Shown in pieces: positions 10,706-31,326 of a stretch of 64,000 bases of DNA. Each line of letters opens with the position of its first letter. The stretch's first letter is position 1. A model generated the notes under the pieces. It did no database searches. It saw nothing but the letters and a program-made list of their open reading frames with translations, and had not been told where the DNA came from. The position numbers were made by a program, and so were the translations under genes. This DNA is from Mesostigma viride (lineage: Eukaryota; Streptophyta; Mesostigmatophyceae; Mesostigmatales; Mesostigmataceae): positions 95,153 to 159,152 of the forward strand of contig RPFO01000796.1 in NCBI GenBank assembly GCA_009746045.1, read 5' to 3'.

Positions 10706-11466
10706 GGCTCGAGCACCGCAAGTAAGTGCTCTTCAAGGTCCTCGGGTCCTCACGGTCAGCTCACCTAGCTACGGCGCCGAGGCATGGATGCTCACGGACA
10801 CGCTGCATGGCCACCCGGCTGCATGGACGGCACGGTTACCAGGATGCTTCGACATGCAGGTCCTGAACGTATGTAGGTCGGGTTTTCCACACACAGGTCT
10901 TTAGAGTCTTTGTATCAGGGTATGCCTCGCATTTCGGACGAGCTTATATAGGCAGCGTAGGATAGAATTCGTAGGACATCTTGCTCGCACCAGTCAGGTA
11001 GACACCGACCTCGATCGGCCGGTCTGGCCGGCCCCCAGCGGCTTGGCCAATTAACCAGGGCGGCATATCCTGACCTGGCCCGGGCCCAAAGACATTCTAG
11101 GTACGTAGAAAGATGGGTACACCTGCTATGAACTACACACAGCAACTTTGCCGGCCGACCTTGTGGTCCCAGCTTAGTTTGAACACAGCATTTCCTCCCT
11201 CTCTCTTGCTTGGACTGCTATGCAGAACAAGAAGAGTTGGCAGACGAATGTCCACTGCGCAGCCCCGGTGGGCAAGCCCCCCCCCCCCGCCAAGAGGAAG
11301 AGGCGCTTTGCTGAGTAGAGTAGCAATAGGATTTTCTCGAGTAGCTTAGAATTAGCTTAGAGTTAGCTTATAATAAGAGCTATAGTTCGGTTTCGCGGCT
11401 CCGCCCACCCCCATCCATCTGAGCAAGGAATATGCGCTATACATGATCAGATCCCAACGAAGTCAT
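10706..11466 (+). pseudogene. LINE-A, 3' part: end of ORF2 and 3' UTR
   Basis: Sequence resumes in the RT C-terminal region. Three CATG-type insertions (10804-10809, 10820-10825, 10853-10858) and one CTAG-type (10765-10770) break the frame. With the three CATG-type ones discounted it reads EAWMLTDTLATRLDG then TVTRMLRQVLNV, matching LINE-C EAWTLDQALSQQLDG. The 3' UTR (GGAATATGCGCTA near 11430) matches the LINE 3' end at 35.68-36.17 kb on the other strand. It lacks a TTAA tail. Confidence 0.8.
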
Positions 11467-11640
11467 GCATGTTATTATAGTTTATGTCAAGGCCTTTGAC
11501 TCAGTATTCTGGCCTGCCCTTTCAAGTATTAATTAATTAATAATTTTGCATCAGACTGCCTCACGTGGGTGCCAATCAATGCCTTCAATGAAGAATACTT
11601 GCTCTCTACCGGGTTCCCGGCCAAGCCGTTGGTTAAATAA
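11467..11640 (+). pseudogene. short LINE RT fragment and TTAA tract
   Basis: VIIVYVKAFDSVFWPAL (about 11469-11520) is RT domain A of another LINE copy. It is followed directly by ATTAATTAATTAATAA. The rest to 11640 shows nothing. Confidence 0.6.
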
Positions 11641-11790
11641 ATAAATAAATTAAACTCGTGCTCCCGTTGGGGAGTCACGGAGCACCGAAGTGCTTTTAAT
11701 CCCGGTATGTGCACAAAACCAACTGTATGTGCATACTGTAATCCCTGTATGTGCACAATTATTAATTAATTAATTAATTGTGGACCAGCT
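11636..11790 (-). mobile_element. TTAA-tailed retroposon 3' end, minus strand
   Basis: AAATTAAACTCGTGCTCCCG, the conserved hairpin and GAAGTGCTTTTAATCCC (11648-11704) are the reverse complement of the family 3' end. GTATGTGCACA is repeated beyond it, ending in another TTAA tract at 11760-11780. Confidence 0.7.
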
Positions 11791-11792
11791 GC

Positions 11793-11965
11793 ATCCCTCA
11801 GCTTGGTTCAGGCATCTGCTGGGTTTTCTTCATCTTCCACATGATGCCAGCTGGAAAAGTAGGTGGCCTCCTGTTTGAGGATCACCCAATCCAGGTCAGT
11901 GTGGACAGCAGCAGAAACAGATTTCTTGGTTAGAAAACTGCCCCTGTTGCTGACCAACTGCCCTA
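11793..11965 (-). pseudogene. retroelement RNase H fragment
   Basis: The minus strand reads FLTKKSVSAAVHTDLDWVIL then FSSWHHVEDEENPADA. This resembles the last RNase H segment of the LTR element at 9050-9170 (LDYLLLKE..HIPGEENPADA) but is clearly divergent. It is a small isolated piece. Confidence 0.55.
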
Positions 11966-14676
11966 ATTGTTGCTGACGACATCGACGGCTGGCGGTTCTA
12001 CTACGGACCGGCGGCGACGGCACCGGGAACGGGGGCGTCGGTCTCCTCTGCTCCCCGCTCGCCGTACGCCACATATGGGCGAACCCCAGCTGGTCAACGC
12101 TCGGCTCCTCGTGGCCACTTTTCATTCGATGGAGGGCCACTCGACCTACGCCCTGACGGTGGGCGTTGGTTACTACGCACCCCACTCCGGCCACCCAGAA
12201 CAAGACCGCAAAGGACTTAAGATCTTTGCAGCGCTGGAGAACCTGGCGAACGGCATCCCTGGTCGCAACTACCTCGCTCTGCTGCTGGACGCCAACGCCA
12301 CGCTACCACCGGGTACTGGCGGATGTCAGCACGCCCCCAACGGTACGGTCTCCAATGCCAACACTGAACTTTTTGCTGATTTGCTTACGACATGCGATTT
12401 GGTCACTGCCAACACCCGCTTTCCACATAGTCCAGATGCTTTGGTCACACACACCTCGCCAACTGGCACTGAACGCTGCATTGACTATGTTGTAATGCGC
12501 AAGCGTCATCAAGGATATGTACTAGCTGCTCGCTCGCATGTGATCCCCCTGGTGCGCTCCGATCATCGCATCATCACCGCCCGCATCCGCCTGCGATTCC
12601 CCTCGCCCTTTCGTAAGCACGTGGCACCACCTGATTTGCGCACACTTCAGTTGCTCGAGAAATCTGACGACGCTCTGGAGGACTTCCCTGAAAAACGCGC
12701 CCACAAGCGTGCCGCAGAGGCGTTCGTCGACGCGCTGGACGTCCCGGCCAGGCTGCCACGCCCAGCAGCCTGTTCGCTGCCGGCCCGGCATCGGCCCTTC
12801 GGCACCTCGCTGACAAGCTGCCCGCGGCCGGGGCCCTACTGCCCCCCCGCCGCCCGCCCCGCTTCACCAGCCTGCACCGGCTCCTCGCCGTCATCCAGGC
12901 CCGGCAAGCCCTGCGCGACAACAGCAACCCCGCCCGCTACGCCCGCCTCAAAGCCGATTACCACTCGGCCATCCGGCAGGCGACCAAGGAGCAGGAGGAC
13001 CTTCATGTCCGCGAGTACATACTTCGCCCACCTCAAGGACCAGCACGGCAAGTACGCCTGGACCCGCCTGCATGCGTCACGCCCAACGGCCCGCGCCGGC
13101 GGCGCGCAGCCGGCGCCGCGGACCGCTCTCTGGCTCACCGCAGCAGCAGCTCGACCAGTGGTATTCCTCCCAGTCCCGGCTGCTCGGCGCCCCCCCGCCG
13201 CCTGAGTCCGCCGCTTGGCCCTCTGGCGGCCGCACGCCTGGCAGTAGCACCGGCGGACGTCCCTGCGCCGCCCACGCCGCCCGCCGCTGAGCAGGACTAC
13301 ACGTACCCAGCCCTGACGGAACCCCTGGCCGACCCCAACGAGCTCCCGCCGTTCACCGAGCTCGAGCTGAGCACCGCCGCCAAGCAACTCCGCTTCTATG
13401 CCGCCGTTGGACCTGACCAGCTCCCAGCCCCGGTGATTAAGCTGACGGCGCTCACGGGGTTCCTGCTTGACGTCTGCAACCGGATCCTGCTTGCCGACGC
13501 GCCGCCGATTCGATCCTGAGTGGCAGCACAGCTACCGTATTATGCTGTACAAAAACAAAGGTTCCCCTGACGACCCCGCCAACTACAGAGGAGTCTGCAT
13601 CCAGAGCGCCGCACTTAAGTTGTTCATGCGCATGATCCTCGACCGCCTTCGTTCTGCTCTCGACTGTCACCTTGGGGAAAGTCAAATGGGCTTCCATCCT
13701 GCATGGGCGCAACACCGTCATGCATGGCCATCTTCGTCGCGCGTCGCCTCTTCGAGGAAATCGCTCTCCTGCAACCTGGTGAGTTTCCTGCCATCCTGAT
13801 CTTCGTCGACTTCATCAAGGCTTTTGATTCTGTCCTCTGGGACGCTCTATGGGCTGTACTTGCTCGCGCTCGCGTCCCCACTCCCCTGATAATTACCGTC
13901 ATCCGCACGCTGTATGAGGGGTCGACCACTTCGGTGCGCACTCAACACGGCATTACCCCGCCATGCCCTCTGCAGACCGGCGTCTGGCAGGGTTGCGTCC
14001 TGTCGCCGTATACCTGTTAACGTTTATTATTGTAGTGGATTATGTTATGCGCCAGGCACGTGCTCCGGCGCTTTGCTAGCATTGCAGGCCGTGCCCCTGG
14101 CCTAGTGATCACGAACGAGCTTGGGGAAGGGGGGCCGACTAACAAGCAGAATTTACTAGCTGACCTCATTTATGCCGACGACATCACGCTCATCGAGAAG
14201 CCGGAGTCTGCCCAACTTTGGCTGGACTGCCCGGCGCTCGAGGCTCGGGCGGTTAATTGGTCTAGAAATCAGCCCCAAAACGGAGGCCCTGGCCCTCAGC
14301 ATGGCAGGGCCCCCACCCACACTCCGCCTCTTAGACGATGCCGAGGTCAACTACCCTCCTTCAGGCCGCTTCAAGCTGCTCGGCAGTTGGCTTCCCGACT
14401 GCGAGGACGACATGACGACACGGATCGGCATGGCGTGGGCGCACCTCCATGACCACCGCCGCTGGTGGAGCAACCCCGCCCTACCCCGGATCGTCAAGCG
14501 TGACCTCTTCAAGGGCGCTGGCCGGAAACGAGGTCTTTTCAAGGTTCTTGTTCTTACTCTTCTGACCTATACGGGGCGGAAGCCTGCCCAGACACTCACT
14601 GAACATCTGGAGTCTAGATTAATTGAATTTTCAAAGCAGTACGTTAGTAGGATGCGTAAGTATATCTTGGGGTAAG
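11960..14676 (+). pseudogene. LINE-B: endonuclease-RT ORF2, frameshifted
   Basis: The AP-endonuclease part (11967-12640) shows LTVGVGYYAPHSGHPEQD, LALLLDANATLPPGTGGC, ERCIDYVVMRK and SDHRIITARIRLRF. The SDH triplet is the catalytic His motif of this nuclease fold. RT follows in changing frames: YKNKGSPDDPANYRGVCIQS (13545-13604), LGESQMGF (13671-13694), ILIFVDFIKAFDSVLWDALW (domain A), TGVWQGCVLSPY (13978-14013), DLIYADDITLIEK (the YADD catalytic box, 14163-14200) and FKLLGSWLPDCEDD. TGCATG insertions at 13700-13705 and 13721-13726 and TTAATT at 14253-14258 each shift the frame; deleting those 4 bp restores continuity. The end is YVSRMRKYILG at 14673. A direct repeat (GACCTCTTCAAGG...GGTCTTTTCAAGG) near 14500-14545 is a small internal duplication. 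Confidence 0.88.
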
Positions 14677-14685
14677 TAAGTAGTA

Positions 14686-14771
14686 AGTACTTGCGTGTCA
14701 TGCGCAAAGGCATGCCACGGAGTACTATGCTAATCTCATTAGAAAAATAATTACACAAAAGTTTAAACAAA
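14686..14771 (+). repeat. left copy of an ~85-bp inverted repeat flanking LINE-C
   Basis: This begins GTACTTGCGTGTCATGCGC and includes CCACGGAGTACTATGCTAAT. Its reverse complement lies at 20713-20799 with roughly 84% identity over the whole length, by eye. Related single ends occur at 32774-32812, 33690-33718 and 51735-51770. It looks like the terminal repeat of a DNA-transposon family. Confidence 0.8.
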
Positions 14772-14803
14772 TATCGTCTGCATCATCCCCCAACCGTTAA
14801 GCA

Positions 14804-16261
14804 CTAGATGGGGATGTAATCCTCATCCGAGCTGTCCTCTACTGTAATGGCAGACGAGGCGGTAGTGTAGCGGCTATCCTCAGGACCAATAACCTCCACC
14901 TGCGGACTTCTACCCTGGCTACTAAGCAACGGGCCGCGGGGCCCGTGGGGAGAAAACAGGAGCATACCCCTCGGGAAGGTGCTTGTCGCAGATGGCAGCC
15001 CATTTCTCCTTGTCAATCATGCGGGCGCGGAGTACGGATAGTCCCAGAAGCCCTGCATCTTCAAGCAGTTGTGTCACATAGGTCCGGGTCGCGCCGCGCC
15101 GGTGCCCGGCGCGCGCAAGTTTGCCAGTGGGTTGCGATGGGACAAGGGGACCCTGCCATAGGAGGAGGTGTCTACCTGGTTGGCCCGTCTTAAGCCCCCC
15201 GGCAGGGCCCACATCGGTATTCACCTGGTCTGTGCGGGCAAGATGGCCGGCAAAGAGGAGGCGGCGGTGTCGGATGGTATGGGTGACAAGAGGGAGCTCG
15301 CAGTAGAGCTCGGCCCGGGTGCGGCGTTCTTGGTAGCGGACGCCGAGGATATGACGGAGCATTCGAGTGACGGTGCCGTCAAGCTGCTGGCTCAGCGCCT
15401 GGTCCAGGGTCCACGCCTCGCAGCCATAAAGGAGGATGCTGAGGACAAGGGCCTTGAACAGAATGCGCTTGCGTCGCTCACTCAGGTAGCGACAGGTCCA
15501 GAACCTGTCGAGGCGGCGGAGGGCCGCCCAGGCCTGGCCAATGCGGGTGTTGATGTCGTCGGCCGTGGAGGGAAGCCAGCTGCCAAGGAGCTTGAAGCGA
15601 GTCGCCGGGGGGACGGGGCTGCCGTCCAGCAAGAGGAGGGTGGGTGGGGCTATCCCAGCAGGGAAGCCGATGGCCATGACCTCCGTTTTCTTGCTGATCA
15701 TAAGCCCCACCGCCCGCGCTTCCAGTGATAAGCTGTCTAGCCACAGTTGGGCTGACTCTGGGGTTTCCACGAGTGTCGTGTCATCAGCGTAGATCAGATC
15801 GCTCAGGCGGTAGGGTGGGTCAACCCCGCCGTAGCTGGCGTACTCCGTGATCTCGATCCCCGGCGGGCGCCCCTCCACCCGGGCGAAGCGGGCGTGTGCA
15901 CGCCGCATAATATAGTCCACCATAATGATGAATAGATATGGGGAGAGCACACAGCCCTGCCACACCCCGGTGTGCAGGGGGAACGCCGGAGTGACGCCGT
16001 CGGCGGTACGGACCTGGGCTTGGGACCCTTCATAGAACTGGCGGATGATCTCAACGATGTACGATGGGACACGGAACAGGTGAAGGACCACCCACAGGGC
16101 GTCCCATGTAACCGTATCGAATGCCTTGGTGTAATCCACGAAGATCAATAGCAATGGCAAGAGGCCGGGGGCCAGGCGACCCACTTCCTCGATCAGGCGG
16201 CGCGCGGTAATAGTGACCATAACACAATTGCGACCAACACGGAAGCCCATCTGGGACTCAC
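14804..16261 (-). pseudogene. LINE-C ORF2, C-terminal two thirds (RT), nearly intact
   Basis: A single frame of 442 codons runs from MGFRVGRNCVMVTITARRL (at 16250) through LLLIFVDYTKAFDTVTWDAL (RT domain A), TGVWQGCVLSPYLF, DLIYADDTTLVETPE (catalytic YADD) and RFKLLGSWLPSTADD. It continues to LFKALVLSILLYGCEAWTL, RHRRLLFAGHLARTDQVNTD and INTRIGQAW. After a last frameshift near 14940 it ends ITVEDSSDEDYIPI at TAG 14804. This is the best RT in the window. The first part of the RT lies on the far side of the transposon at 16266-17964. Confidence 0.9.
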
Positions 16262-16265
16262 CTAG

Positions 16266-17964
16266 CCCCTAAATGGGCGGAAATGCTGCCGATAAATCGG
16301 CAGTAACTCACCTATTTTGTAAACCAGCCCCTGTACAACCTAGCAATATCCAATGGCTGTCCTTGGGGGGCAAGCATGTCCATGAGTTGCCCTAAGCCAT
16401 GATATATCACAACCTCACATATATTCATCGTAGGCCATGTATAACTGCCGTCAAAGTCAGGGGGGTCAAGACGCGCGTTTTCATTTTTGGTAGAATGTGC
16501 ATTTTGAATTATGTTGTAAGAGCTAGGCACCTACCACTTCAGGGATGATAAACAATTAGTTGCTGAACAGTTTGAGCCATTGGGGTCATCATTTGGGTGG
16601 GTATACCAGCAGTTACACCCAGTACAGCCCATAGGGGTACCGTTGGTAAAAAGCAACCAAGGGGGTAGGAGTGGGCATACTACCTACTAATACCTACTAA
16701 TATGGCCCCCAACCATGCCAAACAATACATTTCCCTTCCACAATTATGGGGAAACATAACTGCATCATCACACTGCCCTTACATGGCACCTATGTGCAGG
16801 TGCCACCTTGTCCATGCACGTAGGTAACGTGGTACGGATACCCTACGCAAGGCATGCATTCTAGGAGGCAGCCACCAACAAACTAGTGATTTCAAGCCTA
16901 TTTCAGCCTGTCCTAGCAAGGATAAACTAGGCCTAAGCTGCTATAGCTTTCCAGGTGATGGCCAGCACACCTGGTGGCACATGCTGACAATGGGAAGCTT
17001 CTACTCACCGGTTACATGCTTGATGATGCCACAGAGACCAGCCAACTGCCTCACACTCATGCAATATGTGTGTGGGAAATGTATAACAAACATATATGGA
17101 GGTATTCAAACCCATACAGCCTCTAAAACTTATCACCATCACCCTGTGGCAGGTCAACTGACTGAGGGAAGCATCTAAGAAGGGTGTTTTAGAAAGGGGC
17201 CAGGCCAGGGTCAAGAAAGAGCATGAATAATCCAAAAAGAATGTGCTACACAAGCTAGAACGTATATATAAACGTCAAACATCGATAGGAAAACGATGCT
17301 TAAGCTTTACCAGGCATGGATGGCGTTACCTTGGCCCAGGCGGTGGCCGCAAAATGGCGCATTTCGGCACACCAAAGTTGTGCAGCATGGTCGCTGGATT
17401 CGGCGATTTCTGGCCACCCTTGCACGTTTACGACTAATATGTATCATAAAAAGTACAAAGAAACCGATATATCCTTTAAAATACGCCGGAAAGGTATTGC
17501 TGTCAACGTTTCTATCGTCCGGCCTGATCGCAGTTTTTTCCAGCAAGAACGCTGCCGACACCTATCAAATGGCATTCCCGCGAACCAAAAATTGGCCTGT
17601 ATGATCTTTAGGACGTATAAAATCAATATCCTAAGTTTGGCCAGAAAATTCGAACGCAAACGTAAATGCCATGCGTGGGCGCAAGCCGCCATGGCCAGGT
17701 CGTCGTTTTCCGCAATGCACGTTGTACGTGAAAAAGTACCCTGACCCCTTGTACTTAGACGGTCTGGAACACCTGTTAAACTTGGTCAAAATATAGCAAA
17801 CCCTAGTATCATGTTCTGGAGAAACTTATAAACTTTCATTCTTCTCAGCTAAACGTTTCCTAATTCCCAATAGTATTCTCGCAAACTGGTCCCCCGAGTA
17901 GGTGCCGACAAATCGGCTGCAAGTCACTTTTTGGCGGAAAATCGGCAGCAAGACCATTTAGGGG
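16266..17964. mobile_element. 1.7-kb DNA transposon inserted in LINE-C, CTAG (or TA) duplication
   Basis: Termini are exact inverted repeats CCCCTAAATGG, and both ends share a subterminal TGCTGCCGAT. CTAG stands directly outside each end (16262-16265, 17965-17968). Because CTAG is palindromic, the duplication could equally be TA with a longer TIR starting GCCCC, as in Tc1/mariner-like elements. Joining the flanks through one CTAG rebuilds the LINE codons for HLGESQMGF, which fixes the insertion point. No transposase is recognisable among the interior short frames; non-autonomous. Confidence 0.85.
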
Positions 17965-17968
17965 CTAG

Positions 17969-20112
17969 GTGGGGATCGAGGCTGCATGGCGCGCATGCGG
18001 TTCAGCAGGAGACGCATGAAGACTTTCAGCACGCAGCTTTGGAGGCATACGCCGCGGTAGTTGCCGGTATCCGCGGCGGACCCCTTGCCCTTGTAGAGCA
18101 TGACCCGTACAGCGGTCTTCCAATACGTCGGCGGGGGGAGGCCATCTCGTAGAATCCGGTTGCAAACACCCCGGAGGAAGGGCTCAAGCTCAGGCATCTT
18201 AACCACCTCCGGTGAAATATTGTCCACTCCCATGGCAGCATCATTGCGGAGGGTGGAGATGGCAGCAGCCCATTCCTGGGGAGTCCACTCGTCGTGGGGG
18301 CCGTCCACCAGGGGGCCGGAGAGCGGTGGGACCAGGTAGTCCGTCTCGCTGGTGGGCGCCTGCGGGGGCTCGATGGGGCCGCCTCGGCTGGCCGCAGGGC
18401 GTGCAGCTGCAGCGGGGTCAAGCGGGGGGGGCGGGCCAGGGGCCCCTGATAGTTTGGCCTGGGAGCTGAACCAAATCTCAAGGCGTTCACTGGGGGTGCC
18501 TGGGATGTCAGCCCGTTGCGTTTCCCGGCGTCCGGTGAGACGGTCGAGGAGCGCCAGGCCGCCTTGTGCTGGTTGGCGGCCGTGTGGCGATTGATTTCGG
18601 CGGCAAGTGTCTCCACCTCCTCCGCATGTGCGGCAGTATATGCTTGAGTAAGCCGTTCCTGGTACGGGTACAGGTCCTCCCCGCGGCGGCGGGCCTGCGC
18701 TAGCGCCAGCCGGGCGGCAACCACCCGGGCGTCGCGCAGGTAGAGCGGGGCTGGTCGGGCGCGGGGTTGCTCGGGGAGAAGCTTAGAGCCAAGCTCCACC
18801 GATCGCATGAACAGTTCGTAGGGTGGCGTGAGATCTACACCGCGATCTGCGTCCAGGTACATCAAAGGTTGCGCGTCCACAAAGGCAGACCTGATTGCAT
18901 CGCGGCGTATCTCATCCGCTGACCACTTCTCCCTGCGCCCACGGACGGGGCGTAAGCAGGTCCAGTCAGGGCGGGGCCGGGGGCGGCGGCGCGCAGGGGC
19001 CTGAAGACGTAGGCGCAAGGTTGCGGTGACCATGCGATGATCCGATGCGACACTGGGGGTGGTCAGCGTACGGGCATCGATGACGGAAGAGCGCCAGCAC
19101 TTGCGCACAAGTATGTAGTCCAAGCAACACATCGCCGCCGAGGGAGCATTGAGCCAGCCGCCCTGCGCATGGGGCCCACAAAGGTCACTAGTGCATCAGG
19201 CGGTTTAGCAAAAAGCGTATTGGCAGCAGTCAAGTCCCCCTCAGTGAGCAGTTGCTCAAGTAGGGGGGTGTTGGCATTGCTATCGGTTAGGCGCGGCGCA
19301 TACATGCAGCCCCCGCGGCCCACGGGCAGGGTCGCGTTGGCATCCACCAAGATGGCGACGATGTATTGACGTGGGATCTGTTTCTCTATGTCGAGCAACT
19401 GGTTGAAGAACGCTGCGCGGTCCTCGGCCGGGTGCCCAGCATGTGGGGCATATCCGACAATTACCGAGAGCATAATGGGGGTCCGTCCTTCAAGGGAGCG
19501 GAAAGTGCACTGAAGGATTCGATTCGAGCAAAGTTTGTGGTCCACGAGCTGGGCGGCAGCGGTGGGGGAGCACAGCAGGCCCACTCCTCCCTGACCCGGT
19601 GCATGCGCCGGGCCGCACAGCAGTTGCCATTGTAGTGCGAGGGTGACACGCTGAACGGGGCCCTCAAAGGAGCGTCGGTGCTCTTGGACCCCAAGCACGT
19701 CAATGCCATATAGGCGGCAGTAGTGGACAAGCTCGTTGGCCCGCGGGGGGGCATCTCCCCCGGGCAGAGTGCGGACATTGTAGGTAGCGATGCGCAGCGA
19801 GTGGTGCCGGCGTTGGCCCAGCAGGGGGCGCCGGGGACCCGCGGTGTCGGCAGGGGGTTGGGGGGAGGCTGGCGGGGACGTGTGTGCGGCGTGAGATAAC
19901 ATAGTACTTTTCAACGCGCATAGGGCACCCTCCAGGCGGGCGGCGCGACTTGCTCGCCTGGTCTTGGGGTCAAAGAATGCAGCATACCGTTGGGAGTGCC
20001 GGGTTGCGAAAGCCAGCAGGCGCTCCTTGTTGCGAAGTTGGCGATGAAGGTCGCGGCTTTGACTCCGTTGCGTCGTCCGTGAGATTGGACTATCCAAGAC
20101 ACGCTCGGCCAT
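17969..20112 (-). pseudogene. LINE-C ORF2, N-terminal part: endonuclease and start of RT
   Basis: The frame starts with ATG at 20112 (MAERVLDSPISRTTQRSQS). After a basic leader comes LRIATYNVRTLPGGD, the first endonuclease strand with the catalytic Asn. Then ELVHYCRLYGIDVLGVQEHR (catalytic Glu), LSVIVGYAPHAGHP, AILVDANATLPVGRGGC and, after a 1-2 bp frameshift near 19135, LDYILVRKCWRSSVIDART with SDHRMVTATLRL. A second frameshift near 18545 precedes the RT start, EWTPQEWAAAISTLRNDAAM then NISPEVVKM and YKGKGSAADTGNYRGVCLQS. A CATG insertion at 17983-17988 is absent from the related copy at 34.07 kb. The ORF ends at the transposon. Confidence 0.88.
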
Positions 20113-20249
20113 CGGACGACGGGTGAAGTACGGCGAACACTGCCACTTGGTGGCGCTGTATGATGGGATGCCCCGTGTGCATCTGATCCTATATTAATTA
20201 GGCCGGCCGCGGCGCGTAGACTACATTACAGTTAATTGCTGGCGATCTA

Positions 20250-20410
20250 GCCCGTACTGATCAGGTTGATACAGATGAGGTTTTGCTGCTGAACCTTGCG
20301 GACTGGCCAGCGCCCGGGAGATATCTTCTTACTTACATGGTCAGGCCGGGTTTGTTGACGTGGTGGCCAAGTTAATTGGACGTACCGGCTGCGATATGAT
20401 CTTTAAAGCT
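20250..20410 (+). pseudogene. LINE ORF2 C-terminal fragment
   Basis: LARTDQVDTDE-like sequence (CCCGTACTGATCAGGTTGAT) followed by PAPGRYLLTYMVRPG matches the C-terminal LARTDQV....QPGR segment of the LINEs. It lies on the opposite strand to LINE-C. Confidence 0.6.
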
Positions 20411-20712
20411 GGTCAACATGCAGAGCAAAGGTCCGCTGTTGGCCGGTCATACACTCTAAAACCCCCTCTTACTCAGTTACGGGTCGGATATATACATATG
20501 TACTGCGACAGGCGCCTAGCTCTCCATACATATGAGACTGCGCATGCTGTCCATGAACCCCACGGCACCGGTCTGCATGTTCACGAGGATTCGATTAAAA
20601 TTTATGATTAATTAAACATGTGCGCGGGCGGCCTATTATTTATTGAAATCGACAGCGGGGTAGCCCTCTGCGTTAAGGTAGAAGTTATTGCAAACTGGAA
20701 GCTAGTTTGTTT

Positions 20713-20799
20713 GATTGGTTAACTTTTGTCTAATCACCTTTCTATCGAGATTAGCACAGTACTCCGTGGCTTGCCTAAATGCATGCCACGCAAGTACAA
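20713..20799 (-). repeat. right copy of the ~85-bp inverted repeat flanking LINE-C
   Basis: Reverse-complemented, it begins GTACTTGCGTGGCATGC and runs through CCACGGAGTACTGTGCTAAT to ACAAAAGTTAACCAATC, parallel to 14687-14771. GTACAAGTTGGCACTTGTAC just outside is a further small palindrome. Confidence 0.8.
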
Positions 20800-20819
20800 G
20801 TTGGCACTTGTACTTGTAC

Positions 20820-21955
20820 TTTAATTCCCCATGGGCAGGAAGGCACGCAAGCCGCTGGTTGGTCATAATTTCAGGATTATGAATATGAACAATAAACCTT
20901 AGTTAAAGACAGCAGGCTACCTACATACATGAACATCGGGCAGCTGACAGCCTCAAAAGCATATTCTAAACCGCACATTTCCTCGGAAAGTTCCCTCAGC
21001 TGTCATGTGCAGAAGTCTACACCCACAAAAGTGGCCATTTGCACGTGGCAAAGCTGCATTCATATGGCACCACCCATCATCGGGCAGCCTGCACGTACGG
21101 CAATAAACCTACTCCATGGATACCGTTATCGGAAGTATAACATATAAGTGCTCAAGAAAACTACACTCTTAAATATTCTTCCGTGAAAAATGACAAAAAA
21201 AAAAAGGTCAAATCACAAGACCCACTGCACACATGCCTGCACGCATGCATGTCGTGCGGCATGCCATGAAAGCCATGTTCACTGGACACTGACAGGACCC
21301 ATGGAGCGTTGTGCTGCCTCCACAACACAGCTCCAGCCCATCCAGTCACTTCCAGTAGACAGCCAAGTGCACCCCTGGCAAAAAATGCCAGCTGTCATGC
21401 GATGAAGCATAATTCACCGCTCAAGAAACATTCTGTATTATGCCTGAATACTGCCGTGTCGTACACGCCCCTACTGACAGCCGCCACCCATGCCACCCAC
21501 CATCCACTGCCGATACAGAGCTGCAATCGTAACTCGGCCAGCAATGCCATCACCACAGGCGGAGGGGTTCGCCTGGGCCGCCCATGGACGTGCATGACAC
21601 CAGACCACCCATCATTGCTGCTCGTTCTTGCCCCCATTCTCGCCCCCATTTTCTCCATCATTCTCGCCACCGTATTTCATCAACATACTGCGGTCCATAT
21701 TCTCATCCCCGGTCCTGCCATGATGCGGGCCTCTGCTCAGGGGTCTCCTCAGGAACCTCTTGGTTCCCTCCCCTGTCCCGGAATCCTTTCCCTCTGACGC
21801 CGCACTCATCCGACCCGCTCATCCACAAACCATCAGCGACGGGGATCTATGATACGACAGACCATCGCTGATGAAATTACCTCAAGTGACTGCGTCACGG
21901 GCTATCCATCAAGGACCTGTCGATCGTGCACGATGAGTCACTGGATAGCCACTGA
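20820..21955. other. no gene seen
   Basis: Short chance frames, CA-rich and CCCCCATTCTCGCC-like low-complexity patches (21630-21690). It lies 3' of the sialidase-like gene. I saw no clear TGTAA polyadenylation signal within the first ~150 bp past its stop codon. Confidence 0.4.
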
Positions 21956-21957
21956 AT

Positions 21958-22090
21958 GATCACTGAATAACCACTGAATAACCACTGAATAACCACTGGA
22001 TAACCACTGAATAACCACAGAATAACCACTGAACAACCACTGAACAACCACTGAATAACCACTGGATAGCCACTGAATGATCACGACGAA
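21958..22090. repeat. 11-bp minisatellite (ACTGAATAACC)
   Basis: About eleven near-perfect units, with variants ACTGGATAACC, ACTGAACAACC and ACTGAATGATC at the edges. It lies about 100 bp past the stop codon of the sialidase-like gene and may be in its 3' UTR. Confidence 0.9.
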
Positions 22091-22195
22091 TCACTGAATA
22101 ATATGATCCGATGACCAACAATCGACGCCGATGGGCCCCAGATACGATGCTTATCGCATGTAGTGAAGATCCAAGGATGGCCCCCCCACACGCCG

Positions 22196-31326
<9,131 letters not shown>

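Noticed and set aside
19130..19140. LINE-C frameshift as another 4-bp insertion
   Set aside because: The frame change needs +2 or -1, not +4; probably a TG slip in TGTGTTGC.
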